The notes below the pieces were generated by a model. That model ran no database searches. It worked only from the letters and a program-made list of their open reading frames with translations, and was not told the DNA's origin. From Chlorobiota bacterium (GTDB lineage Bacteria > Bacteroidota > Ignavibacteria > OLB7): a DNA stretch of 35,826 bases. The translations under genes and the position numbers were made by a program. This document shows, one piece after another, positions 1-8,009 of this stretch. Within the stretch, counting starts at the first letter, position 1; every line of letters starts with the position of its first letter. The DNA lies in NCBI GenBank assembly GCA_021296135.1, contig JAGWAZ010000014.1:1-35826 (forward strand), in the 5' to 3' direction.

Positions 1-88
1 CGAGGTTTCGGATATTCCTGCAGGTCCGTATGTACTACGGATTAACACCTCTGAAGGGGTATTCACAGAGAAGGTGGTTGTTGAGTAG
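1..88 (+). CDS. C-terminal fragment of a T9SS-secreted protein (5' end outside window)
   Basis: The reading frame enters from the left edge (first full codon at base 2) and ends at TAG 86-88. The 28 visible residues contain IPAGPYVLRI and end in FTEKVVVE. This is the usual last part of a type IX secretion sorting domain: a glycine-rich turn, GxYxLRI, then a final strand ending in a basic/hydrophobic V-V-E. The protein was therefore probably exported through Sec and then T9SS and released or anchored at the cell surface. Nothing can be said about its catalytic part, which lies outside the window. It converges with ugd. Confidence 0.75.
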   Translation, partial: EVSDIPAGPYVLRINTSEGVFTEKVVVE

Positions 89-313
89 GGGGGATGGATA
101 TGCAAGGCCGAGTGTTGCCCGATTAGTCGTCCCTTAAACATTACCATTCAAGCTCTATATGGTTCTATTTGGGCGGGGCTTCCCGCACAGTAATACCCTC
201 AAAGCAATGTACCTCTTTTTGAACCAAGACAAAAAAACATCTGAGCTGAGCTTTAAGGTAGGCCCAGTTTATCCTCTCGGCTAAGAGATACAACTTGTGA
301 CCGACCCCACAGT

Positions 314-370
314 GTCACGCTTCGACAGGCTCAGCGTGACAGGCTGAGCTTGAGTATTCTGTCATCCTGA
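314..370. repeat. Interspersed palindromic repeat (TTCGACAGGCTCAGCGTGAC type)
   Basis: GTCACGCT (314-321) pairs with AGCGTGAC (333-340) around an 11-base loop. GCTCAGC (329-335) is also the reverse complement of GCTGAGC (343-349), so two alternative hairpins can form. The block is followed by GTCATCCTGA (361-370). From general knowledge, words such as CTTCGACAGGCTCAG and GTCATCCTGA recur in intergenic DNA of many environmental bacteria. Only one copy is in this window, so its multicopy nature is inferred. Confidence 0.55.
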
Positions 371-460
371 TCTTTTCTTGCAACTGGAGGTTCGAGATCG
401 GTACCGTTCTATCGGGCACACTACACGGTGCATTTTGCACAACAACGGGTTTCTCAACGG

Positions 461-487
461 GCTGTTAGGTCGAGAGGCCTTAACAGC
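461..487 (-). terminator. Weak hairpin after ugd
   Basis: GCTGTTA and TAACAGC form an inverted repeat with an imperfect GG/CC extension, starting 15 bases past the ugd stop. There is no T-tract on the minus strand after it, so it would be a poor intrinsic terminator. It could be a 3'-end hairpin only. Confidence 0.25.
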
Positions 488-501
488 AAGTGGTTCAGGC
501 A

Positions 502-1839
502 TTACTCCGAATCAATCGGCCGTCCAACTGAGGAGTACTTGAACCCAAGTTGAACCACATCGGCTCCATGGAGCAAATTACGACCATCAAAAATCACAGG
601 TTCCTTTAGACCGGCTTTCAGGCGATTGAAATCCGGACTTCTGAACTCGCTCCATTCCGTCAAGATCAACAACGCGTCGGCATCACTGATAGTCTCGTAC
701 ATACCCTCCCCATACTCAATTCTGTCGCCATATCGACGGCGTGTTCCCTCTATTCCCTCGGGATCATAGGCGACAATTTTTGCTCCCGCTTCCAGCAAAG
801 GATCGATAACACCGAAGGCCGGAGATTCTCGTACATCGTCAGTATTGGCTTTGAACGCAAGCCCCCACACGGCAAACAGTTTTCCAAGAATTTCTCCGCC
901 ATAATGCTGCGCAATCTTCCTCACAAAAATGAGTGGTTGTTCACGGTTGACATCAACAACAGCGGAGAGTATTTTCAAGTCAGCACCATGTTCATCGGCG
1001 GTTTTCAGGATTGCTCTCACATCTTTCGGGAAACAACTTCCTCCATAGCCGACTCCAGGATAGAGATAGCGTTTACCAATCCGAGAATCAGAACCCATGA
1101 TTGCTCGAACCTCATCGACATTCGCATCAACCACATCACAAAAGTTTGCTATCTCATTAATGTATGAGATACGCATGGCGATGTAAGAGTTCGCAGCATA
1201 CTTTGCTACCTCAGCACTACGCTCAGAGACAACATGTATAGGATTTCCGCTCCTGACAAATGGTTCGTAAAGATCGACCATAATCTTCTTTGCCTGCCCT
1301 GACGAAGTCCCGATGACAATGCGCTCAGGTCTCATACTATCCTCAACTGCCCTCCCTTCCCGCAAGAACTCCGGATTTGAGACGACGTCAAACTTTGCCT
1401 CCGGAGCAACGCTTCGTATTCTCTCTTCCACCTTTTCACTCGTGCCGGCCGGCACAGTGCTCTTATCAACAATGACCTTATATCCTGAATCAGGATGTTC
1501 CTTGAGAATAGTGCCAATATCTTTTGCAACGCTGAGAACATAACCCAAATCTGCCGAGCCATCCTCGTCGGGAGGAGTTGGCAAACAGAGAAAGATGACA
1601 TCCGAGTCAAGAACTCCGTCTTTTAGTTCAAGCGTAAAGTGAATCCGCTTCTCTCGGATATTGCGTTCAAGGAGAAGATCCAGACCTGGCTCATAGATTG
1701 GGACTTTTCCCTGTTTCAACATTTTGATCTTTTGCGGATCAATATCCACACAGGTGACGTCGTTTCCTGTCTCGGCAAAACAAGTGCCAGTGACAATTCC
1801 GACATAACCGGTTCCAATGACAGAGACGGTATAAGGCAT
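502..1839 (-). CDS. ugd: UDP-glucose 6-dehydrogenase
   Basis: This enzyme oxidises UDP-glucose to UDP-glucuronate with two NAD+, feeding capsule, LPS-core or exopolysaccharide sugars in the cytoplasm. The 445 residues match the normal family length. Visible motifs are the Rossmann glycine motif GTGYVG (9-14), the central STVPAGTSEKV (127-137), NPEFLREGRAVED (155-167), and the active-site block GVGYGGSCFPKD (262-273) with the catalytic cysteine at 269. The C-terminal NAD/UDP-binding lobe contains WGLAFKANTDDVRES, also typical. It is the last gene of the minus-strand run, 143 bases after larC, so co-transcription is possible but not shown. No clear Shine-Dalgarno precedes the ATG. Identification to family is very secure. 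The exact sugar substrate (UDP-glucose rather than GDP-mannose or UDP-N-acetylmannosamine) is judged from overall similarity. Confidence 0.95.
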   Translation of the reverse strand: MPYTVSVIGTGYVGIVTGTCFAETGNDVTCVDIDPQKIKMLKQGKVPIYEPGLDLLLERNIREKRIHFTLELKDGVLDSDVIFLCLPTPPDEDGSADLGYVLSVAKDIGTILKEHPDSGYKVIVDKSTVPAGTSEKVEERIRSVAPEAKFDVVSNPEFLREGRAVEDSMRPERIVIGTSSGQAKKIMVDLYEPFVRSGNPIHVVSERSAEVAKYAANSYIAMRISYINEIANFCDVVDANVDEVRAIMGSDSRIGKRYLYPGVGYGGSCFPKDVRAILKTADEHGADLKILSAVVDVNREQPLIFVRKIAQHYGGEILGKLFAVWGLAFKANTDDVRESPAFGVIDPLLEAGAKIVAYDPEGIEGTRRRYGDRIEYGEGMYETISDADALLILTEWSEFRSPDFNRLKAGLKEPVIFDGRNLLHGADVVQLGFKYSSVGRPIDSE

Positions 1840-1982
1840 TCCTGTTACTTAACGTTCGTTTGTTGTTACCAATCAGATGTACGTAGCGTTGCCTTTGGGA
1901 CTATGTTGTTGCTCTACAACAAAAGAGTGGCATGAGACATTCATCAAGGGAATTCTATCCCTGCTATCGTGTTTAAAGAATT

Positions 1983-3302
1983 TTATTCCTCAGTCTTACT
2001 GGCAGACAATAAAACTTCGTAGACTGCCGAGAAAGGCAAATTTTTCTCTTTTGCAATTCGCTGAACTTCTTCAGCTTCAGGTCGAGAGATTACTCCGTCC
2101 GGGGTTTCGATCTGCTTCATGCGGACTGTACCGAACTCCGTTTCAATCTTCAACTCCTTTCGAGGCAGTTTCTTCGGCTGAACTCTTTGCGTACGAACAC
2201 CGATTGTTGTCGTTTCCCTGAAGATCAGATCTGTAATCTTCTCCTGCATCGCCTCTTCAGCAAGAATTGACAGAACGTGCCCAGGTCTACCTTTTTTCAT
2301 CAGCACAGGTGTGAGCCAGACATCCAACGCACCGGCATTCATGATGCGCTCCATGGCAAGCGGCCATGCCTCGGGGCTCATATCATCGATATTTGTCTCA
2401 ACGAGTACGACTGTTTCTCGTTCAGGTTCCTCAACAAGATCACCAATGACCACTCGAAGTAAGTTAGGACGATCAGGCAATTCACGTGTGCCAGCTCCAA
2501 ATCCTGTTGACAGAACTTGCAAATCTTTCCCTTGCAGCCTCCCGATTGAGAGAGCACGCACAATACCAGCTCCGGTTGGAGTTGTCAGTTCAAATGGAAG
2601 AGATGTCATCCTGACTGGATAGTCCTTTAAGATTTCGAGAGTCGCCGGAGCAGGAAGGGGCATCACTCCATGCTGTGTGCGGATCATTCCACCCGAGCCG
2701 AGAGGTATTGGCGACGTCATTACGGCATCTATTCCAAGCTCGTCAAGGCAAAGAGCTACGGCAACGATGTCAGCAATTGAATCGTACGCACCAACTTCAT
2801 GGAAATGAACATCTTCAACCTGCATATCGTGAACCCGAGCCTCACCAACTGCAATAGCCTCGAAAATCTTGATTGCCTGTTCCTTTACCCGTTCAGGCAA
2901 ATCACTATTTGTTATCTGCGATTTTATTCCAGCAAAAGTTCCGTGATGATCGTAGCGCTCAACGTGATCGTGATGATCATGACTGTGCAGAGTATGATGA
3001 TGATGGTGGTTATGATGCTCGTGTTCATGGTGATGATGATGGGAACTGCTATCCACATCTATCGCATGATCCTCGATTACCCGATCAACCGGATTTCCTT
3101 CAGCATCAAGGACATTAAACTTCACCCCATGAATAGCACTTCGTTCCACAGAAGAGACCTCATATCGCAATGACGAGGGCAGTCCTTCGAACCTCTTCAA
3201 CCCTGCACGCAGGTTCTCGAGCGATGCCCCTGCGTGAATCAAAGCACCAACAACCATATCGCCACTTATTCCGGAGAAGCAATCAAAGTAAGCGATCTTC
3301 AT
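1983..3302 (-). CDS. larC: Nickel-pincer cofactor (P2TMN) nickel-insertion protein LarC
   Basis: LarC is the CTP-dependent cyclometallase that inserts nickel into pyridinium-3,5-bisthiocarboxylic acid mononucleotide, completing the cofactor of lactate racemase and related LarA enzymes. The start at 3302 gives the family-typical N-terminus MKIAYFDCFSGISGDM. A longer in-frame start at 3320 exists, but the codons between them spell an AGAGAAAGG ribosome-binding site for the shorter form, so I chose 3302 (439 residues). VHFHEVGAYDSIADI and the C-terminal NIDDMSPE and MKKGRPGH blocks are characteristic. Residues about 86-120 form a very histidine-rich linker with 20 histidines, plausible for nickel binding. 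In Lactiplantibacillus LarC is made by frameshifting between two ORFs; here it is one continuous frame. larA, larB and larE are not in the window. The stop is followed by ugd. Confidence 0.93.
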   Translation of the reverse strand: MKIAYFDCFSGISGDMVVGALIHAGASLENLRAGLKRFEGLPSSLRYEVSSVERSAIHGVKFNVLDAEGNPVDRVIEDHAIDVDSSSHHHHHEHEHHNHHHHHTLHSHDHHDHVERYDHHGTFAGIKSQITNSDLPERVKEQAIKIFEAIAVGEARVHDMQVEDVHFHEVGAYDSIADIVAVALCLDELGIDAVMTSPIPLGSGGMIRTQHGVMPLPAPATLEILKDYPVRMTSLPFELTTPTGAGIVRALSIGRLQGKDLQVLSTGFGAGTRELPDRPNLLRVVIGDLVEEPERETVVLVETNIDDMSPEAWPLAMERIMNAGALDVWLTPVLMKKGRPGHVLSILAEEAMQEKITDLIFRETTTIGVRTQRVQPKKLPRKELKIETEFGTVRMKQIETPDGVISRPEAEEVQRIAKEKNLPFSAVYEVLLSASKTEE

Positions 3303-3354
3303 GAACCTTTCTCTCTGCAATCATTATGGAAGCATACACTACCTAAGATACTTG

Positions 3355-4668
3355 CTACCTGTTTACGTGATGCTCTTCCGATTGAGAAATCACTCTTTGA
3401 TAATCTGGCAATATTGCTCTGCTACGTAGTTCATCCAGAATACGCTCGGTTGCCCCTGCTCTCTCTTTAACAAATACTTCTGCTTTATGACTCAATTCCC
3501 TGCGGTATGTTCTATCATCAATTAACCGGCCCAGATATTCTTGCAACGTTTGTTGATTTTCTACAGTTTTTACCACCCCCTCTTCTTCCAAAGAAACAGC
3601 ATCACGCGACCGATGAATTTTGGGACCACAAAGTATCGGAAGACCATAGGCTGCCGGCTCCAAAACACTATGCACTCCTGCTCCAAATCCACCACCAACC
3701 CAGGCAACATCCCCCATTTGGTAGAGTTCGGCTAAAATGCCGAGTCGATCAACAATAACGACGTTGGGAAGTTGTTCGACTCTATGCTCGATGAGATAGG
3801 ATAGAGTTTGAGATCGAGGGAACTTGTCCAACAAGCCAGAGATATGACTGGGCGTTGGTTCATGAGGAACAAGAATAAGGAAGAGCTTGTCGGGCAATGA
3901 TGTCTGAACCAACATGCGCTCATCTTCAGACCAGGTACTGCCTGCAATGAGAATCGTTCTTTGACCTGCAATCGAATGGAGGACTTCAAGTTCCTGAACG
4001 GCATCTCCTGAAGCAAGCCGAGTCAGGACTCTATCGTAACGAGTATCGCCTAAACTGAAGACAGGAACTTCGGGAGCTATTTTTTTGAAGGCATCTCGGT
4101 CCTCGGACTCAATGGAGGCTATAAATGCAAGGCGGCTGTATAGCGCTGCAAAGAAGGATCGAACAAGGGGAAAGAAACGAACCGAATCGTGTCTCATAAC
4201 GCCACAGACCAATACTGCTGGAATTCCTCGCAGTTGTGTTTGCCGTACAAACTCGGGCCAAAGGTCATACCGAATAATGATTACGACATCCGGAGAAAGG
4301 CGATTCATGAACTCATTCATATCGCTTTGTCTGTCGTGAGGCAGATAGCAGACTCCGTCTACAAGCGGGTAATTTTTCCGCAATTCAAAACCGCTTGGTG
4401 AAAAAAAGCTGACAGTAATCCGGTAGGGTTGCTCATCATTTCTGAGAGCCTCTATAAAGGGCACAGCTTGCTCAAACTCACCGACAGAGGTTGCGTGGAA
4501 ATGTATGCGAACGATGTCGCTTGGCGTCGATGGTATTGCACTGACAGGCCCACGCCAGTCGGACCGACCCATGAGGGCGCTACGAATTTTAGGGGACCAA
4601 AGGGAAGCCCCTCGCATTGCAAGGAGAAAGAGTGGATAGAAGACGAGATGGTAGAAGGTGTCCCACAC
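3355..4668 (-). CDS. waaA: 3-deoxy-D-manno-octulosonic acid (Kdo) transferase
   Basis: WaaA (GT30) adds Kdo from CMP-Kdo to the lipid A precursor on the cytoplasmic face of the inner membrane. The 437 residues begin with a hydrophobic anchor segment (about 7-20). The N-lobe motif HATSVGEFEQA (58-68) carries the conserved catalytic glutamate at 64. LGDTRYDRV (206-214), GSTWSEDE (243-250), PHEP (269-272) and GGGFGAGVHSVLEP (325-338) are the CMP-Kdo-binding landmarks. The start codon is GTG, and its G is the last base of the gpsA stop (TAGTG), so translation is probably coupled to gpsA. larC follows after about 50 bases. Whether it adds one, two or more Kdo residues cannot be read from sequence. 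Confidence 0.93.
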   Translation of the reverse strand: MWDTFYHLVFYPLFLLAMRGASLWSPKIRSALMGRSDWRGPVSAIPSTPSDIVRIHFHATSVGEFEQAVPFIEALRNDEQPYRITVSFFSPSGFELRKNYPLVDGVCYLPHDRQSDMNEFMNRLSPDVVIIIRYDLWPEFVRQTQLRGIPAVLVCGVMRHDSVRFFPLVRSFFAALYSRLAFIASIESEDRDAFKKIAPEVPVFSLGDTRYDRVLTRLASGDAVQELEVLHSIAGQRTILIAGSTWSEDERMLVQTSLPDKLFLILVPHEPTPSHISGLLDKFPRSQTLSYLIEHRVEQLPNVVIVDRLGILAELYQMGDVAWVGGGFGAGVHSVLEPAAYGLPILCGPKIHRSRDAVSLEEEGVVKTVENQQTLQEYLGRLIDDRTYRRELSHKAEVFVKERAGATERILDELRSRAILPDYQRVISQSEEHHVNR

Positions 4669-5663
4669 TACCAGGTCTCCGGTTTGGTGCTGCGACTCAT
4701 GAGATCGCTGATAGCCTCACGGGTTCCCTTTTGTTCAAAAAGAACGCTGTGAACTTGTTCGATAATCGGCATTTCAATTCCAACCCGTTGCGCAAGCGCG
4801 TAGGCCGATTCCGTTGTTGTCACACCTTCAGCTACCATACTCATTTCCTGAACTATCTCCTCCAAATTACGGCCCCGACCAATTTGTTCTCCGACGTAGC
4901 GGTTTCGACTATGGCGGCTTGTGCATGTCACGATAAGATCGCCAAGACCGGAAAGACCGCTAAACGTTCCAGATCGAGCTCCCAAAGCCACTCCAAGACG
5001 GGTAATCTCGGCCAGACCTCGAGTAATCAGCGCTGCTTTGGTGTTGTCACCAAACTCCAGACCATCGACGATACCAGCACAGAGCGCGATAACGTTCTTT
5101 AGCGCTCCCCCAAGCTCCACCCCTATGATATCATCGCTCCGATATATCCGCAACGTCTCGGAGTTGAAAAGCTGTTGAGTCAACTTTGCGCTCTCCAACG
5201 AACGGCTCCCGGCAACTAAAGCAGCAGGATCGGATCGAGATACTTCTTCAGCATGACTTGGGCCGGAGAGAGAGACAATCTGATCACCCGAGAGCTTCAA
5301 AACATCCGTCAGAACCTCACTTACACGCATGAGCGTGCCTCGTTCAATTCCTTTCGACGTGTTGACAAAAAGGGTATTTCGAGTATCCAATGATGCCAGT
5401 GAGTGAATCGCGGATCGGATGTACTGAGTAGGAGTCGCAATAACAACCGCTTCAGATGAAGCAATTGGCAATAGGTCATTGATGATCTGTAGACGCTCTG
5501 GGAACGTAATGCCGGGTAAGTATTGCCTGTTCTCTCTCTCTTTGCGCAGAGCAACCTGCTGCTCGGTGTTGTGTGCCCATAGCACTACCGAATGTCCCCG
5601 TTCAGCAAGATAGACTGCCAGGGTTGTTCCCCAACTTCCCGCACCAATGCAACCAATGTTCAT
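4668..5663 (-). CDS. gpsA: Glycerol-3-phosphate dehydrogenase [NAD(P)+]
   Basis: GpsA reduces dihydroxyacetone phosphate to sn-glycerol 3-phosphate, the backbone for phospholipids. The 331 residues match the family. Motifs are the nucleotide-binding GAGSWGTTLA (7-16), NTSKGIE (101-107), SGPSHAEEV (133-141), the catalytic-lysine block GALKNVIALCAGI (186-198, Lys189), and GLSGLGDLIVTCTS (236-249). It lies 20 bases after plsY, whose enzyme consumes its product, and overlaps waaA by one base. The three genes look like one transcript. No strong Shine-Dalgarno is visible before its ATG. Confidence 0.96.
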   Translation of the reverse strand: MNIGCIGAGSWGTTLAVYLAERGHSVVLWAHNTEQQVALRKERENRQYLPGITFPERLQIINDLLPIASSEAVVIATPTQYIRSAIHSLASLDTRNTLFVNTSKGIERGTLMRVSEVLTDVLKLSGDQIVSLSGPSHAEEVSRSDPAALVAGSRSLESAKLTQQLFNSETLRIYRSDDIIGVELGGALKNVIALCAGIVDGLEFGDNTKAALITRGLAEITRLGVALGARSGTFSGLSGLGDLIVTCTSRHSRNRYVGEQIGRGRNLEEIVQEMSMVAEGVTTTESAYALAQRVGIEMPIIEQVHSVLFEQKGTREAISDLMSRSTKPETW

Positions 5664-5683
5664 GCTGAGAAGATATGATCAGG

Positions 5684-6355
5684 CTAAGAACTCTTCCTGA
5701 ACACCCAGAGCTTGGTAAAACGATTCTCTCGCCCCTGTAAAAGCCTCTTGATGTTCGCACGGTGCGTGAAAATAAGGAACCCAGCAAGACCTATTATGAA
5801 AAGCAGGAGTGTATGATAGCTCTGAATCTCCACACCAAAGATAGTGTGACGAACCACCATTGTTGTTGGCAAGGAGGCGGCTGCAATCATAGACCCAAGG
5901 GATACATAACCTGAAGCAAGCAAAACAAGGATAAATATGCCAATTGCAATCGCAACTTCAATTGGCGTGATTGCTATCAGCATGCCGAGTGTCGTGTTAA
6001 TTCCCTTCCCACCACGGAAGCCACCAAAAACAGTCCAGACATGACCAATAACGGCAGCAATACCGGCTATGACACTGACGACTGTGACATCCTCAAACGG
6101 CGTCATATTAGGGAAGGGTAGATTCCCGTTAAAGATGACCCGCGCCGTCATTACCGCGGCAATCCCTTTAGCAACATCAAGTACCTGAACCGCAACACCG
6201 GCTTTCCAACCGAGCGTTCTGAAGGTATTAGTGCTCCCCATGTTACCGCTCCCCTTCTCACGTATGTCCTCATTGAAAAAGAGCTTACCAACAATAACGG
6301 CACTCGGAATTGCTCCGAAGAGATATGCCAAGATGATAATAAACGTCAGTTGCAT
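5684..6355 (-). CDS. plsY: Glycerol-3-phosphate acyltransferase PlsY
   Basis: PlsY is an inner-membrane enzyme that transfers an acyl group from acyl-phosphate to glycerol 3-phosphate, the first step of phosphatidic acid synthesis in bacteria that also use PlsX. The 223 residues contain several hydrophobic segments and the hallmark loops GSGNMGSTN (35-43), GHVWTVFGGFRGGKG (104-118) and, near the C-terminus, HRANIKRLLQGRENR. Length is slightly above the roughly 200-residue family norm because of a loop around 78-90. It is the first gene of the minus-strand lipid and LPS run, so the promoter is probably in 6356-6667. plsX is not in the window. Confidence 0.95.
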   Translation of the reverse strand: MQLTFIIILAYLFGAIPSAVIVGKLFFNEDIREKGSGNMGSTNTFRTLGWKAGVAVQVLDVAKGIAAVMTARVIFNGNLPFPNMTPFEDVTVVSVIAGIAAVIGHVWTVFGGFRGGKGINTTLGMLIAITPIEVAIAIGIFILVLLASGYVSLGSMIAAASLPTTMVVRHTIFGVEIQSYHTLLLFIIGLAGFLIFTHRANIKRLLQGRENRFTKLWVFRKSS

Positions 6356-6667
6356 CTATGTTGATCTTCACTTCTCGTTCTTTCCAATCATTCCGAGTAC
6401 TTGAGGAAATAGAGATGAAAAACTCTATAAGTTATGAAAGTAAGCCTGCTATATCAACAAATCCATCAATTCAATTGATTTCTACTGTTGAGATACCCCT
6501 ATAACGAATGTCGTGAGGATTCATGGTCTTCAATGAGCATTAGTAGCAAGGCGTTACGCATCGTTTCCCTCTTTTCTGATTGCTCTCTTTCTCATAGTTT
6601 TCAGCCCGATATGCAAGATTAGTCCAAGATTAGTCTCTGTTAAACCACATCGATCTATCAATAGAGC
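6356..6667. other. Divergent intergenic region between plsY and the short clpB-like gene
   Basis: About 310 AT-rich bases probably hold promoters for both directions. I read the plus strand for a remnant of the missing clpB first half (N-domain, NBD1) and saw none. An in-frame TAG (6662-6664) sits three bases before the ATG at 6668. A perfect tandem 11-bp repeat at 6614-6635 is listed separately. I could not assign -33/-7 promoter elements with confidence. Confidence 0.55.
6614..6635. repeat. Tandem 11-bp direct repeat upstream of the clpB-like gene
   Basis: CAAGATTAGTC occurs twice head-to-tail (6614-6624 and 6625-6635), ending 32 bases before the clpB-like ATG. The spacing is about one helical turn, so the copies would face the same side of the helix. 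It could be an activator or repressor site, or a chance slippage duplication. Confidence 0.5.
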
Positions 6668-8002
6668 ATGAGTGAACAAGAACAACCCGTAACCGACGCT
6701 ACCAAGGCACGACTTGATGAAATTGAAAAGGAGCTTGCTGAGCTGAACGAGGGGCGAAACAGGCTGAAATCTCAGTGGGAGCTTGAAAAAGAACTCATCA
6801 GCTCAATTCGCTCGATGAAAAGCAAAGTTGAGGAGCTAAAAACTGAAGCTGCAGATTACGAACGTCAAGGTGATCTCGCGCGCGTGGCCGAAATACGATA
6901 TGGTAATATAACAGAGCTCGAAAGACAGCTTGAAGAAGCGAATGTCCGATTAGCAGAGGCACAGAAGACGCAGCACCTGCTGAAAGAAGAAGTTGACGCA
7001 GAGGATATTGCCGAGGTTGTATCACGTTGGACAGGCATTCCGGTTAGCAGAATGTTAGAGAGCGAGCGGACAAAGCTATTGCGGATGGAAGATCGCCTGC
7101 ATGAGCGTGTGGTCGGCCAGGATGATGCCGTTAAGGCAGTTTCTGACGCTATTCGTCGATCACGGGCCGGGTTGCAGGATCAAGGGCGCCCAATCGGATC
7201 ATTCATCTTCATGGGAACTACAGGCGTTGGCAAGACGGAGCTTGCACGTGCATTAGCCGAGTTTCTCTTCGATGATGAAAAAGCAATTGTCCGAATTGAC
7301 ATGAGCGAGTACATGGAGAAGTTCTCTGTCTCCAGACTGATCGGTGCACCGCCCGGATATGTTGGTTACGAAGAGGGAGGTCAATTGACCGAAGCAATCC
7401 GTCGCCGACCATACTCCGTTATCCTCCTCGACGAAATCGAGAAGGCACACCCTGAAGTCTTCAACCTCCTGTTGCAGGTCCTTGATGAGGGCCGACTGAC
7501 CGATAGCAAGGGTCGGGCAGTCAACTTTACCAACACAATCATCATTATGACCTCGAATCTCGGTTCTCATCTCATTCAGGATAACCTGGAGGGTATAACA
7601 GCCGAAAATCGTGGTGAGATCATGGGACAGGTGCGCTCGAAGCTTTTGAACTTGCTGCGCAAAGAGATGCGCCCTGAGTTCCTGAATCGCATCGACGACA
7701 TCGTAGTCTTCCAGCCTTTGACAATCGAGGAGATCGGGATGATTGTCAACCTGCAGATTGAACGAGTCTATCGCATGCTAAAAGCGAACAACATTGGTCT
7801 TGAGATATCAGATGAAGCCAAAGACTGGATTGCAAGACTTGGATATGACATCTCGTTCGGTGCGCGTCCATTGAAACGGGTAATTCAGCGCCATATCATC
7901 AACCCTCTTTCAGAAGCAATCCTCTCCGGCGAGTTCATCGCGGGAGATACAGTTCAGATCGTGCTGGATCAACAAGGTCTCATTGAGTTTGAGAAGACCT
8001 GA
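6668..8002 (+). CDS. Short ClpB-type AAA+ protein: end of middle domain plus NBD2 only
   Basis: The 444 residues align with the second half of ClpB, a hexameric disaggregase that threads aggregated proteins. The product starts inside the coiled-coil middle domain (about 8-108) and lacks the N-domain, all of NBD1 and the first part of the middle domain. NBD2 is intact: Walker A GTTGVGKT (183-190), pore loop GYVGY (230-234), Walker B VILLDE (251-256), sensor 1 TSN (295-297), arginine-finger region RPEFLNR (335-341, Arg341) and sensor 2 GAR (398-400). Normal ClpB is about 860 residues. The in-frame TAG three bases upstream shows there is no hidden N-terminal extension. Walker A has Thr where ClpB usually has Pro. 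It could be a truncated duplicate on its way out or a functional one-ring ATPase; the perfect frame and motifs favour selection. Only 7 bases separate it from the convergent gene at 8010. Confidence 0.88.
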   Translation: MSEQEQPVTDATKARLDEIEKELAELNEGRNRLKSQWELEKELISSIRSMKSKVEELKTEAADYERQGDLARVAEIRYGNITELERQLEEANVRLAEAQKTQHLLKEEVDAEDIAEVVSRWTGIPVSRMLESERTKLLRMEDRLHERVVGQDDAVKAVSDAIRRSRAGLQDQGRPIGSFIFMGTTGVGKTELARALAEFLFDDEKAIVRIDMSEYMEKFSVSRLIGAPPGYVGYEEGGQLTEAIRRRPYSVILLDEIEKAHPEVFNLLLQVLDEGRLTDSKGRAVNFTNTIIIMTSNLGSHLIQDNLEGITAENRGEIMGQVRSKLLNLLRKEMRPEFLNRIDDIVVFQPLTIEEIGMIVNLQIERVYRMLKANNIGLEISDEAKDWIARLGYDISFGARPLKRVIQRHIINPLSEAILSGEFIAGDTVQIVLDQQGLIEFEKT

Positions 8003-8009
8003 CGTTAGG

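Larger units (their letters stand above)
89..501. other. Intergenic region with an interspersed palindromic repeat
   Basis: About 410 bases lie between two convergent genes. I find no convincing ORF. The stretch has a short GC hairpin (173-177 with 182-186) without a T-tract, the palindromic repeat at 314-370 listed separately, and a weak hairpin at 461-487 just past the ugd stop. Nothing else could be assigned. Confidence 0.6.

Noticed and set aside
385-410. GGTTCGAGATC resembling a tRNA T-loop
   Set aside because: The flanking bases do not pair as a T-stem and no acceptor or anticodon arm could be found.
1905-1921. TTGTTG/CAACAA hairpin between larC and ugd
   Set aside because: The stem is short and AT-rich, with no T-tract on the minus strand after it. 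It is not convincing as a terminator.
2943-3045. CAT/CAC trinucleotide run as a microsatellite
   Set aside because: It is the coding sequence for the LarC histidine stretch and is not a perfect DNA repeat.
1983-3302. Programmed frameshift in larC, as in Lactiplantibacillus
   Set aside because: The whole protein is in one open frame here, so no frameshift is needed.
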